The notes beneath the pieces are model-generated. The model was given only the letters and a program-made list of their open reading frames with translations. It searched no databases and had not been told where the DNA came from. Positions 55,437 to 64,000 of a stretch of DNA of 64,000 bases are shown one piece after another (the stretch's first letter is position 1; the number at the start of each line of letters is the position of its first letter). This stretch comes from Aedes albopictus (taxonomy: Eukaryota; Arthropoda; Insecta; Diptera; Culicidae): the NCBI RefSeq assembly GCF_035046485.1, contig NC_085137.1, forward strand, positions 314,599,164-314,663,163, written 5' to 3'. A program made the translations under genes and the position numbers.

Positions 55437-57064
55437 CACACTGGGGCAGGATTGAAAATACACGGAAAAAACCTCTAGCTCGTCGAGATGTCGAGATACC
55501 GTCTTGGTGTCTTCAGAGAAAATATTTCTATGAACAAGGTCGATATTCTGAACGGTAGCATATTTTTCTTACGTTATTCGCATAAACGTCCTATAAGTCA
55601 TTTTGGTCATCTTTCATTTTAGCGGTATGGTGTCTTCGTCAAAGTTGTTCGGCTATTTATGCTTAAAAAGTTTGCCGAAGACGTCAAATTTCCAAAGCCT
55701 ACTGTTCTTGAGATATTAGTCGTTTTATAAAATACCTACCTAAAATCGAGTTTTTTCATTAAATAACGTTTGTAAACAAATTTAATGTCCGTTTTCAAGT
55801 TATAATAATGAAAAATACTAAAATAAAACATATGTAAAATAAATTAGTTGGAAAAAACAAAATATGCATTGATTTTTCATAGAAAGTTCCTGAAAATCAC
55901 GCAAAATGTATATAGGACGTTCTTGCAGTCGGGCAAGTTCGGGCAAGTTTTTTCATCGGCGATCACCTAAAAAATACATAAGCTTTCATGTAATTTTTTT
56001 TCACCGACATGATATTTGATGATTTTTTTTAAATTGCGTTCAAAGTTTACTGTTTTGTGTGAATCAGTACAACATTTTTGCACATATTTTACCATGTTGT
56101 ATGTTGCCAAGTGAACCATGAGAAGTATAAATGCAATCTAGTTACAGGTTTAGCCATATTTAAGCTCCAAACAAATTGTGAAACACAAAAATGTCCGAAA
56201 CGCCAATAAAAGTGAGTTTTTAGATCATTGAACACACAAAAAATATTTCTATTAAATAAAATTATATAAGATAATGATAAAACCAAGGCTAAATGGCGTG
56301 TTTAGGACATTTTTGTGTTTTACAATTTGTTTGGAGCTTAAATATGACTAAACCTGTAACTAGATTGCATTTACACTTCTCATGGTTCACTTGGCAACAT
56401 ATAAAATGGTAAAATATGTGCAAAAATGTTGTACTAATTCACACAAAACAGTAAACTTTGAACGCTATTTAAAAAAAATCATCAAATATCATGTCGGTGA
56501 AAAAAAATTACATGAAAGCTTATGTATTTTTTAGGTGATCGCCGATGAAAAAACTTGCCCGAACTTGCCCGACTGCAAGAACGTCCTATATACATTTTGC
56601 GTGATTTTCAGGAACTTTCTATGAAAAATCAATGCATATTTTGTTTTTTCCAACTAATTTATTTTACATATGTTTTATTTTAGTATTTTTCATTATTATA
56701 ACTCGAAAACGGACATTAAATTTGTTTACAAACGTAATTTAATGAAAAAACTCGATTTTAGGTAGGTATTTTATAAAACGACTAATATCTCAAGAACAGT
56801 AGGCTTTGGAAATTTGACGTCTTCGGCAAACTTTTTAAGCATAAATAGCCGAACAACTTTGCCGAAGACACCATACCGCTAAAATGAAAGATGGCCAAAA
56901 TGACTTATAGGACTTTTATGCGAATAACGTAAGAAAAATATGCTATCGTTCAGAATATCGACCATGTTCATAGGAATATTTTCTCTGAAGACACCAAGTA
57001 CGTATCTCGACATCTCGACGAGCTAGAGGTTTTTTCCGTGTATTTTCAATCCTGCCCCAGTGTG
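55437..57064. mobile_element. Foldback element copy 2, complete, TSD CGACC
   Basis: Both ends read CACACTGGGGCAGGATTGAA inward. The arms of about 750 bp are nearly complementary around a centre near 56250, where about 110 bp is unpaired. CGACC flanks it (55432-55436 and 57065-57069), and removing the insert restores the RTE frame. The sequence matches 18655-24354, so two copies exist in this window. No transposase. The 5-bp C/G-rich TSD and CACA ends are reminiscent of Transib, but no superfamily can be assigned firmly. Confidence 0.9.
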
Positions 57065-57069
57065 CGACC

Positions 57070-57147
57070 GGTACAAGAAGACGTGGAGCGCAGCGAGCTA
57101 GGTGGGTCGACCAAGTGGAGGACGATCTGCGGACCCTACGCAGAGTG
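57070..57147 (+). pseudogene. RTE protein, C-terminal fragment after the foldback insertion
   Basis: Continuing the frame of the upstream part (with one CGACC), this encodes GTRRRGAQRARWVDQVEDDL and a short tail ending near 57147. Such a basic TRRRG...RWxDxVEDDL stretch is the standard end of JAM1-type RTE proteins. The 3' UTR follows to 57245. Confidence 0.8.
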
Positions 57148-57254
57148 CGGAACTGAAGACAAACAGCCATGGACCGAGTGGAATGGAGACGGCTACTATG
57201 TACAGCAGAGGCCACCCCGGCCTTAGCCTGATCGGTAAGGTAAGTATGAAATGC

Positions 57255-57740
57255 CTCGGATAACCCCCGAAACTTCCATAATTTCGATACCCTTGAAATC
57301 CTTGTAACGCCCTTTAAGGTGAATATATAACAAAGCAACACTTCGAATTTTCAAAAGCACAAATATGAAGATCCGAGGGTTAGTTTGCGCTGAAAAGTTG
57401 ATCGATTGGTCACCACCAGCGGGTCACCAATCGATCAGCTTTTCAGTGCAATCCGTCTTTTGGTTCCTCAGATTTGTGCTCTTGAAAATTCAAGGTGTGG
57501 CTTCGTTATATATTCACCTTAAATACTCCTGAGACCTCCCTGAATCGCCCTCGAAACCCTGTGAAATGGCCCTGGAAAACCATTAAATCTATTGAGACCT
57601 CTCTAAAATCCCAGTAAAACACCAAAGAAACCTGACAAAAGGCCTTTAAAATGACCCTATAATCCCCTGAAACGCCACTGAAGCCCCTTGAATCCTTTTT
57701 TTACTCCCTGGGAACTTCCTGGAAACCCCCTTGGCCCTAT
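57255..57740. repeat. Decayed G/C-rich minisatellite-like repeat
   Basis: Repeated phrases like CCCTGAAACGCCACTGAAGCC and CCTGAGACCTCCCTGAATCG continue the repeat seen at 48720-49142. The TTAA-flanked MITE at 57318 interrupts it. Confidence 0.55.
57318..57518. mobile_element. TTAA-flanked palindromic MITE, 201 bp
   Basis: GGTGAATATATAACAAAGC (57318) matches the reverse complement of the right end, GGTGAATATATAACGAAGC (57518). The arms continue through TTGAAAATTC-like phrases to a centre at GGTCACCACCAGCGGGTCACC. TTAA lies outside both ends (57314-57317 and 57519-57522), the target of piggyBac-type elements. The TIR does not begin with the usual CCC, so the superfamily is open. Confidence 0.8.
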
Positions 57741-57886
57741 CTAGTTCTAGCGAACTAGTTTTCTTAAAGCCTTATTAACGTTAATTTATGCACAAAATAC
57801 CATTATATGCCTTTTTTAATTTATACACCTCCAGACAATAATGGCATAAAAAAAAGTTCCAGTATACCAATAATTAAGCTCCAATA

Positions 57887-57966
57887 AAATAAACATGAAG
57901 AGACGAACCAGCCAAGGGCTGAAAGTCTCTCTAATAAAGACAAATCAATCAATCAAATAAACATGA
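57887..57966 (+). mobile_element. 56-bp 3' end of a retroposon with 12-bp TSD
   Basis: AAATAAACATGA occurs at 57887-57898 and 57955-57966. Between them lie only 56 bp: GACGAACCAGCCAAGGGCTG, AAAGTCTCTCTAATAAAG and a CAAT-type repeat tail. The segment resembles the 3' terminus common to mosquito LINE/SINE families. It is an extremely 5'-truncated insertion. Confidence 0.75.
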
Positions 57967-58309
57967 TTTCACCAAAAAAAATGAAAGCCTATGTTGTAGC
58001 TCTTGAAAAATTTCAACATAGCTCCTCAAAATCTTAAAATTTGTACTGTTAGTTTTATAAGTACTTTTTCAGCGAAATAACTGTAAAGGATTGAACGAGA
58101 TAATAACTACTCAAAACCAAAAATTAGAAAAAAAGGACTGTCGGATCACATACATTACGGCTTACTGCAGAAATGTCCATCTCAAAAATTTATCATAGAA
58201 GCGTATGATTGGACCTAATTCAAGCTGTTTTATGCAGAAAGACCATGTTGAGAGTTCATAATCTCCTGCCCCGATTTTCCAAAACTTTATGCATGGCTCG
58301 TTACTTTTT

Positions 58310-58640
58310 CAAAGAGTCAACTGCTCCAGGAATCCCAGAATGGTTATTCGGAAGAAGTCCCTGGAGGAAATTCGCAAGAAATTCCGGAAGAAATCCCTGA
58401 AAAAAAAAACTCGCTGAAATTCCGGCTGATCTCCCAAACGGAATTCCAGCCGGGAGCAATCCGTGAAACAATCCTGAGAAAAACCTAGGACTCGTTTAAC
58501 AGGTGCGTTTCTACAGGCTAGGAGAAATCCAGAAAGGAATCTTTTAAGGAAACTGGAACGGATTCCTGAAGAAATCATAAAAAAAAGAGGGGGAAATACC
58601 TAATATAATGCCGGAAGGAATCTCAGGAAACATCCAAGGG
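58310..58640. repeat. Decayed GGAATTCC-type repeat
   Basis: Phrases such as GGAAGAAATCCCTGAAAAA and CCAGGAATCCCAGAATGG recur loosely, as in the other blocks. Confidence 0.5.
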
Positions 58641-59173
58641 ATGTCTGATCCAAGTCAGACACAATTTAGGTTAATGCAAGTGTAACACTACTGTAGGTTA
58701 TAGTATATAATGAATTAAAACGTCTATTAGGCACTACAAATGGGTGTTTTTTAATCTCTTTCTATCTCGATTCCCTTCAATATCGAGATGTGGAGTGTCA
58801 ACTGTAGTATAGTTATGGATGGATGAAAAAGCAGCGTTTTTTTGTTTAACCTCTGGAGATGAACCGCAGGTGCACGCATGGTATTGTGCATCACCGGCGT
58901 TAGGCATTAATATTCAGTACATCCTCACCCCTTGTACTGTTGCAAAGGGTTGGTAGTGGCAACTGTCATACATATATGTACAAATACAAAACAGTTTTAG
59001 TTTTGTTGTGACAAGGCACTGGATGCTTTGCCAGCACACCTACGGAACGAGGATACCTACCATATTAAATCACCTGTGTAACAATCAAATATTGATGGCT
59101 TGTTTTTGCAGTTCAATTTAACGAGATCATTTTGCACAGCTGCAGTCTGCATTCATGATTCACAGCTTCGTAC
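58641..59173. other. Stretch without a recognised gene
   Basis: Mixed-composition DNA before the long direct repeat. No motif, tRNA or TIR was recognised. Confidence 0.4.
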
Positions 59174-59442
59174 ATAGATTGGTTCTCTAGCTTGAAGTGT
59201 GTGGATGAAACTCCTAGCTGAAGCATAACAAGCATGTTTATATGTAACAGTATATGGTTGATATTTTTCGCTTGGGCTTCGCTTAACTGTGAATTTTGTT
59301 TTTTATATCTACACCTAGCTGTCCCGGAAAACGTCGTTTTACCTATCTACTGTGTTTTTTGACATGCAGCCAGGGACGTGCAATTTTGAAAGGAAAACAT
59401 GACGCAAAACACGAAAACATGATTTTTGATCAGAATTTATTC
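59174..59442. repeat. About 270-bp direct repeat, left of Lian-like copy B
   Basis: From ATAGATTGGTTCTCTAGC to GATCAGAATTTATTCA this matches 61263-61536 with a handful of substitutions and small indels. It directly abuts the 5' end of the retrotransposon copy and is therefore read as its target-site duplication. Confidence 0.85.
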
Positions 59443-59694
59443 AGGCTGTTCGGGATCGTTTTGGAAGTTGGCCATCAATGTTAACTTCTTTTCCCGATCA
59501 GCCTAGATAGCTGTGTAGTGTCGGTAGCGGTTGTCTCAATTGGCTAAGAATAACACTACGGATCGCCTGATCCAGTGGTAAGAGTCCACTAAACAGGTGA
59601 CCCCTAATTCATGGTGTTATGCGGCTTTATGCTTACCGTGCCAAGGAATGAATGGTTAGGGGGGGACTAATAAAAACCTAACTACAAACGGAGC

Positions 59695-59722
59695 CTGTGG
59701 AGTACTAGGGCGCCCTCCACAG
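59695..59722 (+). promoter_or_regulatory. Conserved 5' leader hairpin, copy B
   Basis: The stem CTGTGGAG/CTCCACAG is intact even in this dead copy. The loop reads TACTAGGGCGCC, against TACCAGGGTGCC in the 23232-23259 copy. Confidence 0.6.
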
Positions 59723-60034
59723 TGTTCTGCCCTTACTGCGCTAACCGGAGCAATGGTGCAGTTGACCTTGTGTTTCTCCGAGATAATCTGCTATCCTTCT
59801 TAAGCCTCAACTGCGAGGCTCAATAAGGGTGGGATTATTAGTATGTTGTTTATTAGCTTTAATTATAATCTATATGGCTCTTCGCATTATGCGTTCTTCA
59901 CAGTGTCCTCTGTGTATGTTCGTCTCTGGCGTTCTTCAATGGATACCGAATTGGTTTTTATCGCTGCTCTTTTTTCTTGTGTTGTGATTGTAAGAGTTTG
60001 ATTGTGCCTAGTTTGGGTAGTGGCTATGGTTATG

Positions 60035-60990
60035 TCATCTCAGATCAATCTTCAGCATAAAAGAACAGTTTTGGTCCAAGAACCTTACTTTCGTAGGGAG
60101 AATTTCTATGTAGATGTAATGTTTTAATTGACACCTATATGGTTCCGCATTTTGCGTTTGACCCGATGTTTGCTACTTTGAATAAAATTGAAATGACAAT
60201 CTTGCGTGTCATGCCTCGAGCCCCAAAATGTTTTGATAAAACTGCTTGTTTGCAGCCTTGCTATTCCCAAGTTTTGGTGAGATTATACTGTCAAGTTTAT
60301 TCCGTAAGTGGATAATGTCTTCGTATGAAGATCAAACCTATCAATTTGACCTCTTTCTTCTGAAATGATTAGAACGCTTTGTCGAGCATCACACCCGTGA
60401 TGTTTTTCTAGCAAACATGCCTCTCCATGGGAACCAACATGCTTACCAAAATGGAAAGTCCACTGTAATTTGTCTACACAATGTTGTGTACGATATCGGA
60501 AAAGCATTCATTCGAATAAATTCTGTTTGGGTGTTTTCTCGGATTTCCAAGATACTTTTGAACACGTACCTTTCGATTCTATATTGGAAGCCGCATGGAT
60601 TGTCCTATTTATCTTTCAATGATTTCCAATTGGATTTACCAAATGCTCAAAAGCCAACATCTCTTCTCGGCATTACGTCAAGCAGCGACTAGGAAATTGA
60701 GTGTTTGTGGATGCCCCCATGCGGGATTCTTGCCATCATTTTTGAGGAATCTCGTAGCAGAAACGTAATTGAGATAACTCAATGTGGTTTTCCTACTTAT
60801 GATTTTGTCCTTCATAAGCTTTAACAGGCTGCTTCATTTGTATATCTTAGCTGAGAATCCGACTGTGAAACTTTCAATCATTTGATATGTAACTACCCAG
60901 TTTTTACGCAACTGCGTTTCCGAGTACTCGGTAAACACTTGATTAAGTGAAACTGACCTAAGAAGCCTGAATCTTCAGGAAGTTCTGTTG
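60035..60990 (+). pseudogene. Remnant of LOA-clade ORF2 in copy B
   Basis: ATGGTTATGTCATCTCAG (from 60026) followed by QINLQHKRT-like codons corresponds to the start of the 1214-codon protein, but about 60 bp is missing before VQEPYF-like codons. Further on, HHTRDVFLANMPLHGNQHAY and NGKSTVICLHNVVYDIGKAF match the reverse transcriptase palm entry; the palm core, most of the thumb and all of RNase H are gone. It is useful for showing an ATG where the other copy has ACG. Confidence 0.75.
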
Positions 60991-61262
60991 TTTTGAACCC
61001 GTTGTGGCAAGTAGCTATAGGCTTACTTTACGCTTTATGCGTTTTTTACAGTGCCCTTTTCAGGGCGCTGTTTGAACCCGTTGTGGTACGCTTATGCGAT
61101 TATGTCGACCCTATTCCCTTACCTTCCCTTTCCCTATCCCATCCCTTATTCCTCCCTTCGCTCTCCCTCAGGTAAATGATGAATAGGCTCGTATTCATGG
61201 CGATGGCACAAATTTCCCAAATGGAGGAGAACGTGCCTCTTGAGCCGGCCTACTGATACCTG

Positions 61263-61536
61263 ATAGATTGGTTCTCTAGCTTGAAATGTGTGGATGAAAC
61301 TCCTTGCTGAAGCATAACAAGCATGTTTATATGTACCTAATAGTATATGGTTGATATTTTTCGCTTGGGCTTCGCTTAACTGTGAATTTTGTTTTTTAAA
61401 TCTACACCTAGCTGTCCCGGAAAACGTCATTTTACCTATCTACTGTGTTTTTTGACATGCAGCCAGGGACGTGAAATTTTGAAAGGAAAACATGACGCAA
61501 AACACGAAAACATGATTTTTGATCAGAATTTATTCA
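61263..61536. repeat. About 270-bp direct repeat, right of Lian-like copy B
   Basis: Matches 59174-59442. Differences include GTACCTAATAG against GTAACAG, and single substitutions such as GTCATTTTACC against GTCGTTTTACC. Confidence 0.85.
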
Positions 61537-61718
61537 AAATAGCAATATCATTGTTGTAGTCGATTCGGGGCGCAATGAATACTGGCAATTATGAATGGAT
61601 GTACGCGCGTTGCATACTGTTAGGCGTTTTAGAAAGTTTGGTAAAAATCAATCCGATTATTTAAGCCTTAAAATTATTTAATTTACTTTGATGTTGTGTA
61701 AACTCGTCTAAGATGAAG
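61537..61718. other. Short stretch without gene
   Basis: Unassigned AT-rich sequence between the long direct repeat and the next TIR element. Confidence 0.4.
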
Positions 61719-62476
61719 TACCGTGATTTCGGGTGAAATTGATCACTTTTCGCAGTTTTTTGCGTCTATTGTTTGAATGTTTGTCGATATGGTTAAATTC
61801 AATGCTTTAAAACAAGTACGACCATGGTTTTCATCAGTCAACGAGGTTGAAACTTTTACAGCAAATCATTTGATTATAATAAATATCATTTTAAATTAAA
61901 ATTCAATTTTACTTTCGGGGTGAAATTGATCGGTCAGTGAAATGCCATTAGAATTAACCACCCTAGAATGCGAAAAGCTATGCAAAACGGTTACAAGTCT
62001 ACCAAATTTTTAATTATTTAAGTTTAAAGTTTAATAAATCGAAAGAAAACGCCTAAAAGTATTTTTTCACTAATTATATATATCAAAATTGTACTTCCGA
62101 AAAAGTGCAATTTTATGCATAAATTACAATATCTATAGAACTTTTGGTGACGAAATCGGGTTTAGCAAATACTTGGCAGCTGTAAACATTCATTCGAATA
62201 TTCATTACATGTGCGATACAACTACGGTAACAAAAGTTTGGAAGTGTCTATGGAGATCGCCTAACACGCAGTTTCGGAAAATATTGAATTTAATACCGAA
62301 ATATGTAACTAATTGGCTGTAAAACATGTAAACTCATCATTCAATAACCCTTGAGCAAGGTGATGGCCATTTTTCACAAACTGTTTCAAGTTTAAAGCGT
62401 TATTTTAAACAAATAAAAATAGACCTCTCGTCGATCAATTTCACCCCACTGAACAATTTCACCCGAAATCACGGTA
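61719..62476. mobile_element. TA-flanked element, TACCGTGATTTCGGG ends
   Basis: TACCGTGATTTCGGGTGAAA (61719) is identical to the reverse complement of the right end (62476), and TIRs continue as TTGATCAC or TTGTTCAG. The interior has more GGTGAAATTGATC phrases in both orientations (61918-61932, about 62432-62448). It is 758 bp with TA at each end. A 77-codon frame inside has no motif. Probably a Tc1/mariner-type non-autonomous element. Confidence 0.78.
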
Positions 62477-64000
62477 TTATATCTGTGGTATTGATCTCCG
62501 TAGTCAAATTACTTAACTGGTCGATGTTATCATAGAAACAGCATAAAATATGCAGGGGTGTCCATTTCGCCCCGTACCTTTCCGGCCAGCCCTTAAAAAC
62601 ACACGGTTTACAATTCATTATTTCTCCACAATAATGACATTCAACCTGATGTAAACGATTGAAATACGTAGGACACAAATTTAAGTTTTAAGCTAACTGA
62701 TAATATGTTAAGTTTTTGTTTGTTATACAGGCGTAACATACTCATTTGCTTAGGGTGTCCATTATGCCCCTAATCCCCCTACGTCGGAGCTCCGCACAAA
62801 TGCAACACTGAAAGAATGGTGTAGATCCGTTGGCCCTTTCCCGAACCTATTCATGACATACAAACACCATTTCATTTTTTATATAGATTATTGTAGAAGT
62901 ATAGAGAACGATTGTAGTAACAGAACCCCTGCTAGTTCTTAGAAGTAGGAAAACGTTTTTTTTTGCAATTTCTCATCGTAATAGGCTGTTTTACCTCACG
63001 CAAATCTGACAGGAAAAGGCCTACTTTCTCACACCAAGTTATCAGTGCTGTAATGGTTCATTACAGCACTGATTTGCGTTGCGTAATGAACCATTACAGT
63101 TTTGACCAACTTCTTGATGCTTTCTGGACGCAGGTTTGAAAAATTGTGACAACTGCACAGTATAACCTGCTATGATCAGACTTTCTTAAACATGGATATG
63201 AACATCAGTGTGCAGTTTGATGTAAAAGTTTTGTTAAAAACTACCCTCAAGTGGTAATTTATGAAATTGCATAAAAGAAACGTTGTACGCATCTCGGTGC
63301 AGAACTCGATTTTTACAGCATGAGTTGTACACTTATCCAACGAGGCTTGCCGAGTTGTACACTTATCTTCATTCTGCACCTTGTTGCGTAAACTACTATT
63401 TAAAGATTCATGCTTCCTTGCTGATGAAAGACCATCTTACAGTTAAATTTCTTCTGGGACATTTTATTTGATTAAAAGTATATCTACGAAGCCGACATGT
63501 ATGTATGTATTTTCACATCTGAGTAGTTTTTCTTAATAGCGCTAGATTTGGTACAATGAATCAATATAAATTAGGAAATAATTACGTACGTACAAGACGT
63601 ATTCGAATCAGTTCCACTCATTTTAATGATTAATTTGTGACTACTTATAGTACACAATTACAAATAGGGTATGTGTGCCATCAGTAATCTCACGCTCCCA
63701 TTCATCCTATTCGAAAACAAGCGATTACGGTACCGATTGATTCCGTTCTTTTTATTTGCATCCGTGCTCACTTCCAACAAAAAATATAAAAATATGAAAG
63801 AAAAAAACAACGCTTCAATCCTTTGTTTTTCGTAGGATGAAAATGGGAGCCACATGCTTAATAAGGGAACCAATACCCTATAAAGTATTCTATGCAATTT
63901 TGTATAATATTTTTTTTTTCTTGTATTACTTATTTCAGTAAATAACCTAGCATTAATTGGCCAATTTACTACACCCTCTCCTCCCTTGTAGCCTATTTTC
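62477..64000. other. Stretch without a recognised gene
   Basis: It holds two direct copies of GGGTGTCCATTTCGCCCC-like sequence (62555 and 62754, the second GGGTGTCCATTATGCCCC), a perfect short hairpin at 63041-63073, and otherwise unassigned sequence. No coding motif. Confidence 0.45.
63041..63073 (+). repeat. Perfect 15-bp hairpin
   Basis: ATCAGTGCTGTAATG, three loop bases, then the exact reverse complement. A related TAATGAACCATTACAG follows at 63084-63099. No T-tract follows, so it is not an obvious terminator. It may be a MITE remnant. Confidence 0.7.

Larger units (their letters stand above)
49152..57245 (+). mobile_element. RTE-clade (JAM1-like) non-LTR retrotransposon with three DNA elements nested inside
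   Basis: Host sequence is resumed exactly after each nested element when one TSD is removed: hAT MITE at 49230-49391 (TSD CCAATAAG), hAT element at 49569-52869 (TSD CATCCCCG) and foldback element at 55437-57064 (TSD CGACC). The net RTE length is close to 3.0 kb, about full length for the clade. It encodes one endonuclease-RT protein, now broken by frameshifts and stops. The end at 57245 follows GGTAAGGTAAGT, a short tandem like those of RTE tails. ATGAAATGC flanks it. Recognised as JAM1-type from its protein motifs. Confidence 0.85.
59443..61262 (+). mobile_element. Lian-like retrotransposon copy B, internally deleted
   Basis: The 5' leader (to about 60025) is collinear with that of the copy at 19037-23511, including GGCTGTTCG at the start, the hairpin at 59695-59722 and GCATTATGCG. 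Only scraps of the coding region survive: the start of the endonuclease (60035-60130), a reverse transcriptase block (about 60370-60545), a GG-LSPL-like block near 60720 and the 3' UTR (from about 60980). It ends GCCGGCCTACTGATACC. Its divergence from the other copy and the mutated flanking repeats show it is older. Confidence 0.85.

Overview
The window is an animal nuclear DNA segment made almost entirely of transposable elements (TEs) and decayed repeats. I could not recognise one intact host gene. Three things suggest a culicine mosquito, most likely Aedes: an RTE retrotransposon of the JAM1 type, LOA-clade retrotransposons resembling the Aedes Lian group, and a tRNA-derived SINE beginning GCCTCGTGGCCGTGCGG, in an AT-rich background full of TA-flanked MITEs. 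Family names come from recognition of protein motifs, not from a database search.

Layout. 1-1605: 12/24-bp GGAATTCC minisatellite, open in many frames. 4482-7469: TA-flanked element with about 280-bp inverted arms and a second inverted repeat inside. 7807-10528: DNA transposon with TIRs and a frameshifted transposase. 10535-13045: decayed GGAATTCC-like repeats. 13046-18029: probable large inverted-ended element stuffed with MITEs. 18297-18654: MITE. 18655-24354: foldback element holding a 4.5-kb Lian-like LOA retrotransposon (19037-23511), whose 1214-codon EN-RT-RNase H frame is open and which is flanked by an 85-bp direct repeat. 24772-26072 and 30242-31418: two retroposons sharing a 3' module, each with a target-site duplication (TSD) of over 20 bp. 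27616-29199: the only sizeable stretch that looks like ordinary single-copy intergenic DNA.

31682-40693: a full-length two-ORF LOA-type element (13-bp TSD, poly(A) end), intact except that a 3.0-kb TIR element sits inside ORF2. 41290-45770: more decayed minisatellite, with a SINE inside. 49152-57245: an RTE element carrying three DNA elements: a 162-bp hAT MITE, a 3.3-kb hAT element (itself containing a foldback element) and a 1.6-kb foldback element. In each case the TSD shows the insertion point. 57318-57518: TTAA-flanked MITE. 59443-61262: deleted Lian-like copy flanked by about 270-bp direct repeats. 61719-62476: TA-flanked element.

How it fits together. The retrotransposon proteins (endonuclease, reverse transcriptase, RNase H, and an ORF1 particle protein in the 31.7-kb element) encode self-mobilisation. 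The MITEs, foldbacks and SINE have no enzyme and would depend on transposases or LINE machinery elsewhere. The most informative observations are the nested-insertion chronology, the very long direct repeats around the Lian-like copies, a 5' UTR hairpin shared by two diverged LOA families with a compensated base pair, and a two-copy retroposon family with an unexplained conserved coding module.
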